64,000 bases of DNA from Providencia sp. (GTDB taxonomy: Bacteria > Pseudomonadota > Gammaproteobacteria > Enterobacterales > Enterobacteriaceae), in NCBI RefSeq assembly GCF_003533305.1, contig NZ_DOEH01000007.1, forward strand, positions 5,122 through 69,121, in the 5' to 3' direction. Under the pieces are notes generated by a model that did not search any database, was not told the origin of the DNA, and saw only the letters and a list, made by a program, of their open reading frames with translations. Of the stretch, positions 20,491 through 30,712 are shown piece after piece (positions within the stretch are counted from its first letter, which is position 1; every line of letters starts with the position of its first letter). The translations under genes and the position numbers were made by a program.

Positions 20491-20522
20491 ATATTAATTT
20501 AGTTTGCCTCACAAATTAATAT
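20491..20522. promoter_or_regulatory. 32-bp inverted repeat between rhlE and cecR, candidate CecR operator
   Basis: Perfect 10-bp arms ATATTAATTT and AAATTAATAT flank a 12-bp centre. It lies in the divergent rhlE/cecR promoter region. CecR of E. coli controls both neighbouring units, so this is the best candidate for its site, but I cannot confirm the binding motif. Confidence 0.5.
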
Positions 20523-20650
20523 AAAATGCCCTTCATATGGTATATATACTTATATGACACTATGAGTTGTCGTTTTCTATCCCTTATAAAAATGAAAAGC
20601 CGCTTAGAGCCTATTTGGGTGTTATTTAATTCTGATTTAAAGGAATGTTT

Positions 20651-21343
20651 ATGATTATAAATTCATCGTCAACTTTGCGAGGAGAGAATGCGAGACAACA
20701 ACTACTTCTCGCAGCTGCTGATGTTTATGGAGAAAAAGGACTTGATGGGGCGACTACACGCCAAATAGCACAAGTTTCTGGTCAAAATATCGCAGCAATT
20801 TCATATTATTTTGGTTCGAAGGAAGGCCTTTACCTTGCTGTTGCACAGATGATTGCCAGTAACGTCAAAGAAAGCTTCTATGAAACGTTTAACCTGATAG
20901 ATAATTTTCTTAACCAACCTGCTGAGGCTCAAACACCTCAAAAAGCCCTTGAGCTATTACAAAAAACCGTTATTGCTTATAATTACTTTCAGTTGGAGAA
21001 AAAAAACCTCAGTTTTTCGCGAATATTAGCACGTGAACAGCTGAATCCAACAGAAGCCTACACCATTATCCATGAACAAGCTTTAGGCCCAATACACTCG
21101 CGTTTAAATCATCTAATCGCCACTTATATCGGCGCAGATCCCCATAATTTAACTACGTTAATCCATACCCATGCCATTCTTGGCGAAACGCTTTCATTTC
21201 GTATTGCACGAGAAACATTACTCAGACAAACGGGTTGGAAACATATTAATGAGAATGAATTTGAAATTATTAATCAAGTTCTTATCGAACATACAAATAT
21301 CTTATTAGAGGGGTTACGTCATCGCAAACAAGCAGAAAAGTGA
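20651..21343 (+). CDS. cecR: TetR-family regulator CecR (YbiH-like)
   Basis: The 230-residue protein has an N-terminal TetR helix-turn-helix (TTRQIAQVSGQNIAAISYYFGSKEGLYL, listed here as blocks TTRQIAQVSGQN and AAISYYFGSKEG) and the CecR-like C-terminal domain (ILAREQLNPTEAYTIIHEQA, HAILGETLSFRIARET). In E. coli it represses ybhGFSR and controls rhlE. I chose the second ATG, 6 bases after AAAGGA; an ATG two codons earlier is too near that site. It is followed 93 bp later by ybhG. Confidence 0.92.
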   Translation: MIINSSSTLRGENARQQLLLAAADVYGEKGLDGATTRQIAQVSGQNIAAISYYFGSKEGLYLAVAQMIASNVKESFYETFNLIDNFLNQPAEAQTPQKALELLQKTVIAYNYFQLEKKNLSFSRILAREQLNPTEAYTIIHEQALGPIHSRLNHLIATYIGADPHNLTTLIHTHAILGETLSFRIARETLLRQTGWKHINENEFEIINQVLIEHTNILLEGLRHRKQAEK

Positions 21344-21436
21344 TATGATAAATAGATAAAGAAAAGTAATACTTTTAGGTTATAACTAACTCAGTATAAC
21401 TTTTTTATCATTTTATCCTCTTGAGTAAGGTTAGCT

Positions 21437-22432
21437 ATGAACAATAAACGTCGTTCTGTTTTTATTCTTCTTATTGTCATATTAATCGGTGTTGCTGTGG
21501 GTGGTTATTACTACTACCAATCTAAGCAAGATAAAACATTAACCTTATACGGAAATGTTGATGTCAGAACCGTTAACCTTGGTTTTCGAGTAGGGGGAAG
21601 GCTCGCGTCTTTGAATGTAGATGAAGGCGCGCGCGTGACCGCAGGGGATAAGCTTGGCAAACTTGATGATGCCTCTTACATCAATGCGCTTAATAAAGCG
21701 AAAGGCATTCGAGATAGCGCTAAAGCGCAACTAGCTTTAAAAGAAGCGGGTTATCGAACTCAAGAAATTGCTCAAGCAGAAGCGGAAGTTGCTCAAAAAC
21801 AAGCGGCTTGGCAATATGCTGATAATTTTTATAAACGCCAGCAAGGCCTTGCAGCTCAGCGCGTTATTTCAGCTAATGATTTAGACAATGCAAAAAATAG
21901 TCGTAATCAAACCCTCGCTGCCCTGAAAGCCGCACAAGATAAACTCAATCAATATCAAAGTGGATTTCGCCAAGAAGAGATCGCCGCAGCAAGAGGTGAA
22001 TGGCTACAAGCTGAAGCCGCTGTTGCACAAGCTGAACTTGATTTGCAAGATACAACACTCACTGCGCCATCAGATGGCACTATTTTAACCCGCGCTATTG
22101 AACCAGGTACCATTGTTGGCGCAGGCAACACGGTATTTAGTGTTACCCTAATCCACCCGGTATGGGTTCGAGCCTATGTCAGCGAGCCTAATCTTGGTGC
22201 CACCGTTCCCGGTAGTGATGTGTTGCTATATACCGATAGCAGACCCGATTCTCCTTACCACGGGAAAATAGGTTTTGTTTCTCCTACTGCTGAATTCACG
22301 CCTAAAAGCGTACAAACACCTGATTTACGTACTGATTTGGTATACCGTTTACGTATTATCGTGAGCGATCCTGATGACGCTCTGCGTCAGGGTATGCCCG
22401 TCACCGTCCGTTTTCCTGAAACAAAACAGTAA
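21437..22432 (+). CDS. ybhG: YbhG, periplasmic adaptor (HlyD family) of the YbhGFSR exporter
   Basis: The 331-residue protein has one N-terminal membrane anchor (residues 7-27), a lipoyl-like barrel ([19 protein letters not shown]), a long Ala/Gln/Glu-rich coiled-coil hairpin (about 85-200) and a beta-barrel domain ending in VTVRF. It bridges the inner-membrane ABC exporter to the periplasm. The stop is directly followed by the ybhF start, so the operon is tightly coupled. Confidence 0.93.
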   Translation: MNNKRRSVFILLIVILIGVAVGGYYYYQSKQDKTLTLYGNVDVRTVNLGFRVGGRLASLNVDEGARVTAGDKLGKLDDASYINALNKAKGIRDSAKAQLALKEAGYRTQEIAQAEAEVAQKQAAWQYADNFYKRQQGLAAQRVISANDLDNAKNSRNQTLAALKAAQDKLNQYQSGFRQEEIAAARGEWLQAEAAVAQAELDLQDTTLTAPSDGTILTRAIEPGTIVGAGNTVFSVTLIHPVWVRAYVSEPNLGATVPGSDVLLYTDSRPDSPYHGKIGFVSPTAEFTPKSVQTPDLRTDLVYRLRIIVSDPDDALRQGMPVTVRFPETKQ

Positions 22433-24181
22433 ATGCTTGTCATGAATAATGATTACAACATACGCCTTCAGGGTATTGAAAAAACATTTTCAGGTCTAGA
22501 TTCACCGGCAGTCGAGAGCTTAACGACTGAAATTCATGGTGGCTCAGTCACGGGGCTCGTGGGCCCCGACGGCGCAGGTAAAACAACGCTAATAAGAATG
22601 CTAGCTGGATTGTTAAAACCTGATTCCGGCACAATCAGTCTAATGGGTTTAGATCCCATCAAAGACAGTATTGAAGTGCGGGCAAACTTGGGCTATATGC
22701 CACAAAAGTTTGGTTTATACGAAGATTTAACCGTGCAAGAGAATCTCGATTTATATGCAGATTTACGTGGTGTTATCGGTGATGAACGCAAAAAAACCTA
22801 TCAACAATTACTGACATTTACCAATCTGACCGATTTTACCTCTCGTCTTGCGGGTAAACTCTCAGGCGGTATGAAACAAAAACTGGGGTTAGCCTGTACA
22901 TTACTAGGCAAGCCTAAAGTATTGCTGCTCGATGAGCCAGGAGTAGGAGTCGATCCCATCGCTCGTCGTGAATTATGGCAAATGGTGCATACCCTTGCTG
23001 ATGATGGCATGTTGATCCTCTGGAGCACCTCTTACCTAGATGAAGCTCAGCAATGTAAAGAAGTTCTGCTACTCAACAAGGGGAAGTTACTGTATTCAGG
23101 AAAACCTGAATTACTGACTCAAAAAATGGTTGGACGATCATTCTTACTCGACGTCCCTGCCACACAAAAACGCACTCAACTACAAAATGCATTAGTATTA
23201 CCTGAAACTACCGATGGCGTAATTCAAGGTCGCTACATCCGTTTGATCTTAAAACCTAATGCTTCCCAACAAAATTTACTTAATGCGCTCAATATGGGCG
23301 ACCAAAAACTAATTGAAGCAGAGCCACGCTTTGAAGATGCGTTTATTGATTTACTTGGCGGTGGCCCATCACATCGTTCAGAGCTGGCTTCTATTGTCCC
23401 GCAAATCCCACCAAATCCAAATGAAACCGTCATTGAAGCTCGCAATCTCACTAAGAAATTTGGTAATTTTGCCGCCACTGATACGGTTAATTTTCAAGTC
23501 AAACGCGGTGAGATTTTTGGCTTGTTAGGCCCTAATGGGGCAGGGAAATCAACCACATTTAAAATGATGTGTGGCCTAATGAAACCAACTGAAGGACAAG
23601 CTTTGGTATTGGGAATGGATTTAAAAACCAGTTCAAATAAAGCACGTCAGCATTTAGGTTATATGGCGCAAAAATTCTCGTTATATGGCAACTTAAAAGT
23701 GAAGCAAAACCTAAAGTTTTTTTCTGGCGTTTATGGCCTTCACCACAAAAAACAATCAACTAAAATGCAAGAGATGATAGATGCATTTAGTTTCACGCCA
23801 ATTATTAATCAAATCACAGATTCATTACCTTTAGGTTATAAACAACGCCTCGCTCTTGCCTGTTCGTTGATGCATGAACCTGATATTTTGTTTCTGGATG
23901 AACCCACTTCGGGAGTTGACCCACTAACTCGTAGAGAGTTTTGGTTACATATTAATGGGATGGTCGATAAAGGCGTCACTGTGATGGTAACCACTCACTT
24001 TATGGATGAAGCTGAATATTGCGATCGTATTGGTTTGGTATATCACGGTAAAATTATTGCCGCAGGCACCCCTGATGAACTAAAACAACAAGTTGCCAGC
24101 GCTGAAAATCCTAATCCTTCAATGGAAGATGCCTTCATAGAGCTTATCTTTAATTATGATCAACAACAGGGGGAACGATGA
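22433..24181 (+). CDS. ybhF: YbhF, tandem ATPase subunit of the YbhGFSR exporter
   Basis: The 582-residue protein fuses two ABC domains. The first has GPDGAGKT near 46, LSGGMKQK and [11 protein letters not shown]; the second has GPNGAGKS near 363, a degenerate signature PLGYKQRLA and [11 protein letters not shown]. It powers the YbhS/YbhR membrane pair; E. coli YbhFSR exports drugs and sodium or lithium ions. Start follows the ybhG stop without a gap; an ATG three codons later is an alternative. It overlaps ybhS by 4 bp. Confidence 0.94.
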   Translation: MLVMNNDYNIRLQGIEKTFSGLDSPAVESLTTEIHGGSVTGLVGPDGAGKTTLIRMLAGLLKPDSGTISLMGLDPIKDSIEVRANLGYMPQKFGLYEDLTVQENLDLYADLRGVIGDERKKTYQQLLTFTNLTDFTSRLAGKLSGGMKQKLGLACTLLGKPKVLLLDEPGVGVDPIARRELWQMVHTLADDGMLILWSTSYLDEAQQCKEVLLLNKGKLLYSGKPELLTQKMVGRSFLLDVPATQKRTQLQNALVLPETTDGVIQGRYIRLILKPNASQQNLLNALNMGDQKLIEAEPRFEDAFIDLLGGGPSHRSELASIVPQIPPNPNETVIEARNLTKKFGNFAATDTVNFQVKRGEIFGLLGPNGAGKSTTFKMMCGLMKPTEGQALVLGMDLKTSSNKARQHLGYMAQKFSLYGNLKVKQNLKFFSGVYGLHHKKQSTKMQEMIDAFSFTPIINQITDSLPLGYKQRLALACSLMHEPDILFLDEPTSGVDPLTRREFWLHINGMVDKGVTVMVTTHFMDEAEYCDRIGLVYHGKIIAAGTPDELKQQVASAENPNPSMEDAFIELIFNYDQQQGER

Positions 24182-25317
24182 CCGCAGCAGCCTCCCATTT
24201 TTCGTGGCGCAGACTCAAAGCTCTGTGCTTTAAAGAAACTAAACAAATCGTTCGCGATCCGAGCAGTGCACTAATCGCTGTTGTGATTCCACTCATGCTG
24301 CTGTTCATTTTTGGCTATGGTATCAATCTAGATTCGAGCAAACTGCGCGTGGGTATTTTAATGGACCAACAGAGCCAAGAAGCGCGGGAACTCGTCGATG
24401 CGTTTACTGGCTCGCCTTTTATTGATGCAACTATCAGTGATAACCGCCAACTTTTAGCCAATAAAATGCAAGCAGGAGAAATTCGCGGGATCGTTGTTAT
24501 TCCTGTCAATTTTTCCGCTCAGCTATTGCGCTCAGAAGGACATGCGCCGATTCAAGTCATCACTGACGGTAGCGAACCAAACACAGCAAACTTTGTGCAA
24601 GCGTACACCAAAGGGGTTTGGCATACTTGGTTAGTTCAACAAGGGGAAAATAAAGGTTATGCAACAGACCCATTAATTGAATTAAATATGCGCTATTGGT
24701 TTAACGAGGCTGCAATTAGCCAGCATTTCATTATCCCAGGCGCGATTAGTATTATCATGACAGTTGTAGGTGCAATTTTGACCTCCCTAGTGATTGCTCG
24801 TGAATGGGAACGTGGCACCATGGAAGCGTTATTATCGACGCAAATCACCCGCACTGAACTACTGTTATCTAAGCTATTGCCTTATCAGTTACTTGGTTCA
24901 TTTGTTATGATCCTATGCATGTTCGTCACCACGTTTGTTCTGGATATCCCCTATCGAGGCTCATTGGTTATCTTATTTGTGATCACCAGTCTCTATCTTG
25001 CTACGGCATTAGGGATGGGGTTATTAATTTCGACGATCACCCGAAACCAATTCAATGCCGCTATGATAGCGCTGAATGCGGCCTTTTTACCTGCCATCAT
25101 GTTATCGGGTTTTATTTTTGAAATTGATAGTATGCCTGCCATCATTCAAGCTGTTACTTACTTCATTCCTGCGCGATATTTTGTCAGTAGCTTGCAAACA
25201 CTATTTCTCGCCGGCGATATCTATCTCGTGTTACTCACTGATTTTCTTTTATTGATTGCTTCGGCAATTTTATTTATTGGTCTAACGGCGCTTAAAACCC
25301 GTCGTCGACTGGATTGA
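24178..25317 (+). CDS. ybhS: YbhS, ABC-2 type permease
   Basis: The 379-residue membrane protein has the ABC-2 layout: one N-terminal segment ([19 protein letters not shown]), a large periplasmic domain and five to six C-terminal segments with the family block [26 protein letters not shown]. It forms the channel with YbhR. Its ATG overlaps the ybhF stop (ATGA) and it ends 9 bp before ybhR. Confidence 0.93.
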   Translation: MTAAASHFSWRRLKALCFKETKQIVRDPSSALIAVVIPLMLLFIFGYGINLDSSKLRVGILMDQQSQEARELVDAFTGSPFIDATISDNRQLLANKMQAGEIRGIVVIPVNFSAQLLRSEGHAPIQVITDGSEPNTANFVQAYTKGVWHTWLVQQGENKGYATDPLIELNMRYWFNEAAISQHFIIPGAISIIMTVVGAILTSLVIAREWERGTMEALLSTQITRTELLLSKLLPYQLLGSFVMILCMFVTTFVLDIPYRGSLVILFVITSLYLATALGMGLLISTITRNQFNAAMIALNAAFLPAIMLSGFIFEIDSMPAIIQAVTYFIPARYFVSSLQTLFLAGDIYLVLLTDFLLLIASAILFIGLTALKTRRRLD

Positions 25318-25326
25318 GGTGAAACT

Positions 25327-26433
25327 ATGTTTTATCGTCTATACACCTTAATTATGAAAGAGTTGCAATCTTTGTTGCAAGAACCACAAACGCGGATTAT
25401 TTTAATTTTGCCCGTTATTTTTCAGATGATTTTATTTCCGCTAGCGGCAACATTAGAAGTCACCAATACCACAATTGCAATTTATGACCAAGACAGTGGC
25501 CAACATTCTATTGAGCTTACCCAGCGATTAGCCAAAGCTAGTGCATTTTCTCATATCTTGTTACTGAAAAGTGAGCACGACATTCGCGAGACACTCGATA
25601 ACCGTAAAGCACTGTTAGTAGTGCGTTTCGATCAAAACTTTAGCGCTGATATTGCGAGCCAGCACAAAGCTAACATGATGCTATTGTTAGATGGACGAAA
25701 TTCAAATAGCTCTCAGATAGCCGCTAACTATATTGAACAAATTGTCATGCAATATGAGCAGGAACTCACACAAGGTCAGCCTCGCCCCAACAATAGTGAA
25801 TTGGTTGTTCGCAATTGGTACAACCCAAATTTAGATTATAAATGGTTCATCGTACCCTCATTAGTCGCATTAATTACAACCATTGGTGTACTTATTGTCA
25901 CCTCTCTTTCTATTGCCAGAGAGCGTGAGCAAGGCACACTAGACCAATTGTTAGTTTCGCCTCTGACCACTTGGCAAATTTTTATTGGCAAAGCCATTCC
26001 TGCATTGATAGTCGCAACGGCGCAAGCAACACTGGTCCTCGTCATCGGTATTTTTTGTTATGAAATTCCCTTCGCAGGTTCATTGCTACTATTTTATGGC
26101 ACGATGCTATTTTATGGCTTATCGTTGGTTGGCTTTGGCTTATTAATATCTGCGTTATGTTCCACGCAGCAACAGGCATTTATTGGGGTGTTTGTCTTTA
26201 TGATGCCTGCCGTCCTGTTATCGGGCTATATTTCTCCTATTGAGAATATGCCTGTTTGGCTACAAGATATTACTTGGATAAATCCGATTCGGCACTTTAC
26301 AGATATTACTAAACAAATTTATCTAAAAGATGCTGATTTTTCAGTAATTTTCCATAGCTTATGGCCACTACTTATTATTGCGTTAGTCACAAGTAATGTA
26401 GCGTACTATTTATTTAGAAAGAAAATAGCATAG
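25327..26433 (+). CDS. ybhR: YbhR, ABC-2 type permease
   Basis: The 368-residue protein is the paralogue of YbhS, with the same topology and the block [28 protein letters not shown], here given as [20 protein letters not shown]. It ends in the LFRKKIA tail. GAGGTG precedes the ATG. The last 25 bp of the gene belong to a 56-bp tandem duplication that extends past the stop, described separately. It is the last gene of cecR-ybhGFSR. Confidence 0.93.
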   Translation: MFYRLYTLIMKELQSLLQEPQTRIILILPVIFQMILFPLAATLEVTNTTIAIYDQDSGQHSIELTQRLAKASAFSHILLLKSEHDIRETLDNRKALLVVRFDQNFSADIASQHKANMMLLLDGRNSNSSQIAANYIEQIVMQYEQELTQGQPRPNNSELVVRNWYNPNLDYKWFIVPSLVALITTIGVLIVTSLSIAREREQGTLDQLLVSPLTTWQIFIGKAIPALIVATAQATLVLVIGIFCYEIPFAGSLLLFYGTMLFYGLSLVGFGLLISALCSTQQQAFIGVFVFMMPAVLLSGYISPIENMPVWLQDITWINPIRHFTDITKQIYLKDADFSVIFHSLWPLLIIALVTSNVAYYLFRKKIA

Positions 26434-26520
26434 ACCATTAGGTTAGATGAATCGCTCAAGGCTGTTTATTTAGAAAGAAAATCGCATAAACCATTAGGTT
26501 AGATGAATCGCTCAAAGCTG
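26409..26520 (+). repeat. 56-bp direct tandem duplication covering the ybhR 3' end
   Basis: Copies at 26409-26464 and 26465-26520 differ at about four positions. The first holds the final ybhR codons and its stop; the second is a non-coding echo of them. It looks like a slippage or unequal-exchange duplication after the gene took its present form. Confidence 0.9.
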
Positions 26521-26587
26521 TTTACTTCACTAATAATAATCTCACAATTAATTATTAGCTTATTATTTTTCAAGCTTTAATTAGCAC

Positions 26588-26621
26588 AAAAGCCCTTGTG
26601 ACTCACATCACAAGGGCTTTT
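26588..26621. terminator. Bidirectional terminator between ybhR and ybhL
   Basis: A 14-bp perfect stem (AAAAGCCCTTGTGA/TCACAAGGGCTTTT) with a 6-nt loop, A-rich on one side and T-rich on the other, separates convergent genes. Confidence 0.9.
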
Positions 26622-26648
26622 AATTATTTATACTGTACTAATCGCTAA

Positions 26649-27356
26649 TTAGCGACGGTCACCGAAAATACGCAGCAACATCAGGAACAGGTTAATGAAG
26701 TCTAAATACAGAGATAATGCACCCATAATTGAGTATTTACGCATTGTTTCTCTATCATTTTCATCAATTTGTGAACCCATTTCTTTCAACTTCTGAGTAT
26801 CATAAGCAGTTAATGCAGCAAACAGCAGCACACCACCATAAGTGATAACCCAGTACATCATTGAACTTTGCAGCCAGATATTAACCAGTGAAGCGACAAC
26901 GATACCAATCAATGCCATAAACAGAAAGTTACCCATTCCTGTTAGGCTGCGTTTAGTGGTATAGCCGTAGAAGCTAAGCGCACCAAACATCACCGCAGTG
27001 ATGACAAAAGTGCCCGCGACGGATTCACCGGTATAAACAGCGAGAATAACGGAGATAGTTAAACCGGTTAGCAACGCATAAAGCATAAACATACCGGTTG
27101 CCATCATGCCATTCATTCTTGGAAGTAAGAATGACAAACCCATCACTAAACCAAGCTCAGCGATGATCATGCCAAAAAACAAAATTTTATTCGTTGCGAT
27201 GGTAATGTACAAACCACTGCTCAATGAATACATAGCTACAAATGCAGTCAACAGTAAACCGACTGTCATCCAGCCGTATACTTGTGACATAAATGCCTGA
27301 ACGCCAGTGTTGGCACCCTGGACAAGAGAATCATTACGTTGATCAAACTGACCCAT
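26649..27356 (-). CDS. ybhL: YbhL, Bax inhibitor-1 (TMBIM) family membrane protein
   Basis: The 235-residue protein has seven membrane segments and the BI-1 family blocks AFMSQVYGWMTVGLLLTAF, GALSFYGYTTKRSL, FMALIGIVVASLVNIWL and AYDTQKLKEMG, ending in LDFINLFLMLLRIFGDRR. It equals E. coli YbhL in length. BI-1 proteins form pH-gated calcium leak channels; the role in bacteria is unclear. It lies next to moaE, as in E. coli. Confidence 0.93.
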   Translation of the reverse strand: MGQFDQRNDSLVQGANTGVQAFMSQVYGWMTVGLLLTAFVAMYSLSSGLYITIATNKILFFGMIIAELGLVMGLSFLLPRMNGMMATGMFMLYALLTGLTISVILAVYTGESVAGTFVITAVMFGALSFYGYTTKRSLTGMGNFLFMALIGIVVASLVNIWLQSSMMYWVITYGGVLLFAALTAYDTQKLKEMGSQIDENDRETMRKYSIMGALSLYLDFINLFLMLLRIFGDRR

Positions 27357-27488
27357 GATGGTTACCCTTTAAGAAAAAGAAAAAAGACCCAGTAAAAATA
27401 CTGTAATCGGACAAATTATAGCAAAGTTTATCACAATACTTTCACAATACATTCAGCAAATTCGTATTTTTTAGGGGAAAAAATGCGA

Positions 27489-27941
27489 TTACCAGCGCTT
27501 TGCTGATGCTTCATCACTCTCTTTCGCTTCAACCCAGCGTTCATTTTCTGGCAATGCTTCTTTTTTCCAAAAAGGTGCTTTTGTTTTTAAGTAATCCATA
27601 ATGAATTCAGCAGATTGAAATGCAGCATCGCGGTGAGCACTGGTCACCCCCACAAATACAATCTCTTCACCCGGTTGTAATGTACCGACTCGATGAATAA
27701 CACTCACGCGCTGCAAAGGCCAACGCCCTCTTGCTTCTTCAACAATATTATTTAACGCTTTTTCAGTCATTCCTGGATAATGCTCAAGTGTCAACGCAAC
27801 CACACTGTCACCAAGGTTATGATTACGTACTTTTCCTGTAAACGTGACAACGGCGCCGTCACTATCGCACTGTGCTAACCACTGGTATTGCTCACCAACA
27901 CTGAAATTATCCGTTTGTACCGCAATATGAGTATTGTTCAT
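27489..27941 (-). CDS. moaE: Molybdopterin synthase catalytic subunit MoaE
   Basis: MoaE dimer and two MoaD form molybdopterin synthase, which puts two sulfurs on cPMP. The 150-residue protein (E. coli 150) has VTFTGKVRNHN, LEHYPGMTEK, HRVGTLQPGE and FMDYLKTKAPFWKKE-like blocks with the catalytic lysines. It ends the moaACDE operon, 3 bp after moaD. Confidence 0.96.
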   Translation of the reverse strand: MNNTHIAVQTDNFSVGEQYQWLAQCDSDGAVVTFTGKVRNHNLGDSVVALTLEHYPGMTEKALNNIVEEARGRWPLQRVSVIHRVGTLQPGEEIVFVGVTSAHRDAAFQSAEFIMDYLKTKAPFWKKEALPENERWVEAKESDEASAKRW

Positions 27942-27944
27942 AAT

Positions 27945-28193
27945 TTAGCCCCCAGTGACGGGTGGAAAAAATGCCACCTCATCACCTGAAACCAATGAAT
28001 GTTCCAGTGAAACAAATGATTGATTGACAGCTGCGAGTAATTTTCCGTCTTCTAAAGCAAGCGCCCAACGATCGCCTTTTAGTGATAGTGCTTGGCGTAA
28101 TTCTTCAACCGTTTGATAATTTTCAGTCAGCTCCAAACGATCTGTGCCGACTAATTCACGCACTTGAGCAAAAAATAAAACTGTAATCATCAT
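27945..28193 (-). CDS. moaD: Molybdopterin synthase sulfur carrier MoaD
   Basis: The 82-residue ubiquitin-like protein begins [16 protein letters not shown] and ends [10 protein letters not shown]; the terminal Gly-Gly is adenylated by MoeB and thiocarboxylated. It overlaps moaC by 4 bp (ATGA), and a second ATG directly after the first is an alternative start. It is part of moaACDE. Confidence 0.96.
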   Translation of the reverse strand: MMITVLFFAQVRELVGTDRLELTENYQTVEELRQALSLKGDRWALALEDGKLLAAVNQSFVSLEHSLVSGDEVAFFPPVTGG

Positions 28194-28666
28194 TCCGCCT
28201 TAAAATGTCCAGACTTACCGCCGGTTTTTTCAAGTAAGCGCACCGGACCAATAACCATATCTTTTTGAACAGCTTTACACATATCATAGATAGTTAATGC
28301 CGCCACAGAGGCCGCCGTAAGCGCTTCCATTTCAACACCCGTTTTACCCGTTAAACGACAACAGGTATCAATGCGTACACGGTTATGTTCTTGTTCAGCT
28401 GTAAGAGTCACTTCAACTTTAGTCAATAATAGGGGATGACATAAAGGGATCAGTTGCCACGTGTTTTTTGCAGCTTGGATTCCGGCAATACGCGCTGTCG
28501 CAAAAACATCACCTTTATGGTGACTGCCATCGACTATCATTGCTAACGTTTCTGGGTTCATGGTGACATACGCTTGCGCTCGCGCCTCACGGATAGTTTC
28601 AGCTTTTGCAGAAACATCAACCATATGGGCCTCGCCCGACGCATTAAGGTGAGTCAGCTGGGACAT
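28190..28666 (-). CDS. moaC: Cyclic pyranopterin monophosphate synthase MoaC
   Basis: MoaC turns the MoaA product 3',8-cyclo-7,8-dihydro-GTP into cPMP. The 158-residue protein (E. coli 161) shows [36 protein letters not shown] and the catalytic aspartate-lysine part [18 protein letters not shown] precedes the ATG. It follows moaA directly; moaB, which sits here in E. coli, is missing. Confidence 0.96.
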   Translation of the reverse strand: MSQLTHLNASGEAHMVDVSAKAETIREARAQAYVTMNPETLAMIVDGSHHKGDVFATARIAGIQAAKNTWQLIPLCHPLLLTKVEVTLTAEQEHNRVRIDTCCRLTGKTGVEMEALTAASVAALTIYDMCKAVQKDMVIGPVRLLEKTGGKSGHFKAE

Positions 28667-28691
28667 ATTTTCTCCTGAAAATCAAAAATGG

Positions 28692-29672
28692 TTAGCCGCC
28701 AATGACGGATAAATTTGGGGTAATGCCACTATCGCCCATATGTAAAAAATGGGTCTCACGTTTAGATTTCAATCCACTTTGAAGACGCGCTTTTAACGCT
28801 TCATTTTGATTATCATCGCCAAGCAAATCACGCAGTGGAATACCATTCTCACCGAATAAGCATAAATGCAGATTTCCCAAAGAGGAAACACGTAGGCGAT
28901 TACAACTTTGGCAAAAATCTTTTTCGTACGGCATGATAAGCCCGATTTCGCCTTGATAATCAGGATGGCTAAAGACTTGGGCAGGGCCATCGCTACGAGA
29001 GCGTGGCTGCATATACCACCCCTCTTCAATTAAGCGATCGCGAATGGTTTCACCTGATACATGGTAACGTTGAAATAGATCACTTCCATCACCCGTTTCC
29101 ATTAATTCAATAAAACGTAATTGAATTGGGCGATGTTTAATCCAATTTAGGAATGACTTCAACCCAATATCATTGACATTTTTCATCAATACCGCATTAA
29201 CTTTAACTTTTTCAAAACCTGCCTCAAAAGCAGCATCAATCCCTTTCATCACTTGAAAAAATTTATCTTGTCCTGTGATCGCAGCAAATTGACGTGGATC
29301 GAGGCTATCAAGGCTAACGTTAATTGCACTAAGCCCTGCGTCTTTCCACTCTTTAACATCTCGCGCCATACGATAGCCATTGGTTGTTACCGCTATTTTT
29401 TTAATTGCTTTGTTTTCATTAATTGCGGCAATAATATCGCTAAAGTCTTTACGCATCGTTGGCTCACCACCCGTAATACGGACTTTTTCCGTACCTAATT
29501 CAGCAAAAGAACGACTAATGCGACGAATTTCATCGAGTGTTAAGAATTCATGGCGGCCACTTGGTTTATAGCCATCAGGGAGGCAGTATGTGCAACGAAA
29601 GTTGCAAACATCTGTTATAGAAAGACGAAGATAATAGAATTTACGGTCAAATTGATCGACAAGCTGTTGCAT
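28692..29672 (-). CDS. moaA: GTP 3',8-cyclase MoaA (radical SAM)
   Basis: MoaA begins Moco synthesis by cyclising GTP. The 326-residue protein (E. coli 329) has the radical-SAM cluster CNFRCTYC at residues about 24-31, the GGEP motif, the C-terminal cluster cysteines in [11 protein letters not shown] and CLFG, and the terminal Gly-Gly. I chose the ATG giving MQQLVDQF because AAGGTG lies upstream; a longer frame would run into the riboswitch. It is the first gene of moaACDE, controlled by that riboswitch. Confidence 0.97.
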   Translation of the reverse strand: MQQLVDQFDRKFYYLRLSITDVCNFRCTYCLPDGYKPSGRHEFLTLDEIRRISRSFAELGTEKVRITGGEPTMRKDFSDIIAAINENKAIKKIAVTTNGYRMARDVKEWKDAGLSAINVSLDSLDPRQFAAITGQDKFFQVMKGIDAAFEAGFEKVKVNAVLMKNVNDIGLKSFLNWIKHRPIQLRFIELMETGDGSDLFQRYHVSGETIRDRLIEEGWYMQPRSRSDGPAQVFSHPDYQGEIGLIMPYEKDFCQSCNRLRVSSLGNLHLCLFGENGIPLRDLLGDDNQNEALKARLQSGLKSKRETHFLHMGDSGITPNLSVIGG

Positions 29673-29689
29673 AATCACACCTTTCCAAA

Positions 29690-29795
29690 TACGGGAGATG
29701 CAGACATTTCTATCTCGCACCCTGGTGGCTCATAGACCACGGCCAGAGCATCATATTCGGGCTACCGAACTTAGACACAAAGGCTAGGAGTTTTA
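29690..29795 (-). promoter_or_regulatory. Molybdenum cofactor (Moco) riboswitch upstream of moaA
   Basis: Read on the minus strand, the leader contains ACTCCTAGCCTTTGTGTC, a TTCGG-TAGC-CCGAA hairpin, the conserved arm CTCTGGCCGTGGTC with ATGAGCCACCAGGG (GTGG/CCAC and CTGG/CCAG pairs), and GTGCGAGAT. This order matches the Moco RNA motif found before moaA in Enterobacterales, where cofactor lowers moa expression. It ends about 20 bp before the moaA start. The exact ends are approximate. Confidence 0.8.
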
Positions 29796-29799
29796 TTGA

Positions 29800-30185
29800 G
29801 AACCCAGCAGCCGATTAAATTCATATCATTAAATTTAAAACAACCCACTACGTTCACTTATTAACTGTAAGGATTCTAGCGTATAGAAAAATAAAAAGCG
29901 AATCGCAATTCGATATATAATATAATATACAACGACTTACAGAAATTATAACATAGTGGCCGAAGCCCTTATTATCACAGACAATTTTCGATTAATTTAT
30001 GAATAGAAAGTAGAGTTAGATAAGAAATAGATCGTAGTTTGTTAATATTTAATTATCAATTTATTGATATAGATCTAAAACGAAACACTCATCACCTCAT
30101 CTTATTGTTTATATTGTAAATATTGTAAATATTTAAGTTAAGCTCAATAAACTATATTAATAAAGCGGTGAGTAAGCATTTAATA
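29800..30185. other. AT-rich gap between the Moco leader and the ERIC array
   Basis: This stretch holds the moaA promoter and a very AT-rich tract. I see no gene, RNA or clear operator in it. Confidence 0.5.
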
Positions 30186-30712
30186 TCAAAACGTCTTTTC
30201 TTTTAAAATAAGAAAAAAATTATAACCAGCAAAGTACTCTAAATAATTTGTGTTGTGACTAGGCGGCAAAGAAGCTAGAGCGTAGGCAACTACGTGACTA
30301 GGGCTAGCGAGTACAGCCAACAACGTCACAGCGCAAAGTATGACAAGTATTCACCATCAAAAAGCCGTTTCTTTTAAGAAAAAAATTATAATCAGCAAAG
30401 TACTCTAAATAATTTGTGTTGTGACTAGGCGACAATGAAGCTAGACCCTAGGAGCGTAGACAACTACGTGACTAGGGCTAGCGAATGCAGCCAACAACAT
30501 CACCGCACAAATCATTATAATTATTTAACTTCGAAACATTTTTTCTTTTAATAAAAATATGATAACTAGCAAATACTCTAAATAATTTGTGTTGTGACTA
30601 GGCGGCAAAGGAGCTAGACCCTAGGAGCGTAGATAACTACGTGACTAGGGCTAGCGAGTGCAGCCAACAACGTCACAGCGCAAAGTATGACGAGTAAAAG
30701 TATGACGAGTAT
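30186..30712 (+). repeat. Tandem array of three ERIC-containing units
   Basis: Three ERIC elements (about 30235-30351, 30401-30525 and 30574-30712) are each preceded by a related 48-bp A/T-rich spacer containing a CTTTTAA stretch and ending in CAGCAAAG or similar. The units are 166 and 173 bp apart. Each ERIC begins TACTCTAAATAATTTGTG, has GGCGGCAA and GTGACTAGGGCTAGCGA, and ends near GTATGACGAGTATT. Copy 2 is worn at its end; copy 3 has a duplicated terminal AAAGTATGACGAGTA. The last copy touches the receptor stop codon. Confidence 0.85.

Noticed and set aside
30186..30712. CRISPR array
   Set aside because: Repeat units are about 170 bp with near-identical spacers, which is an ERIC array, not a CRISPR. 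No cas gene is present.
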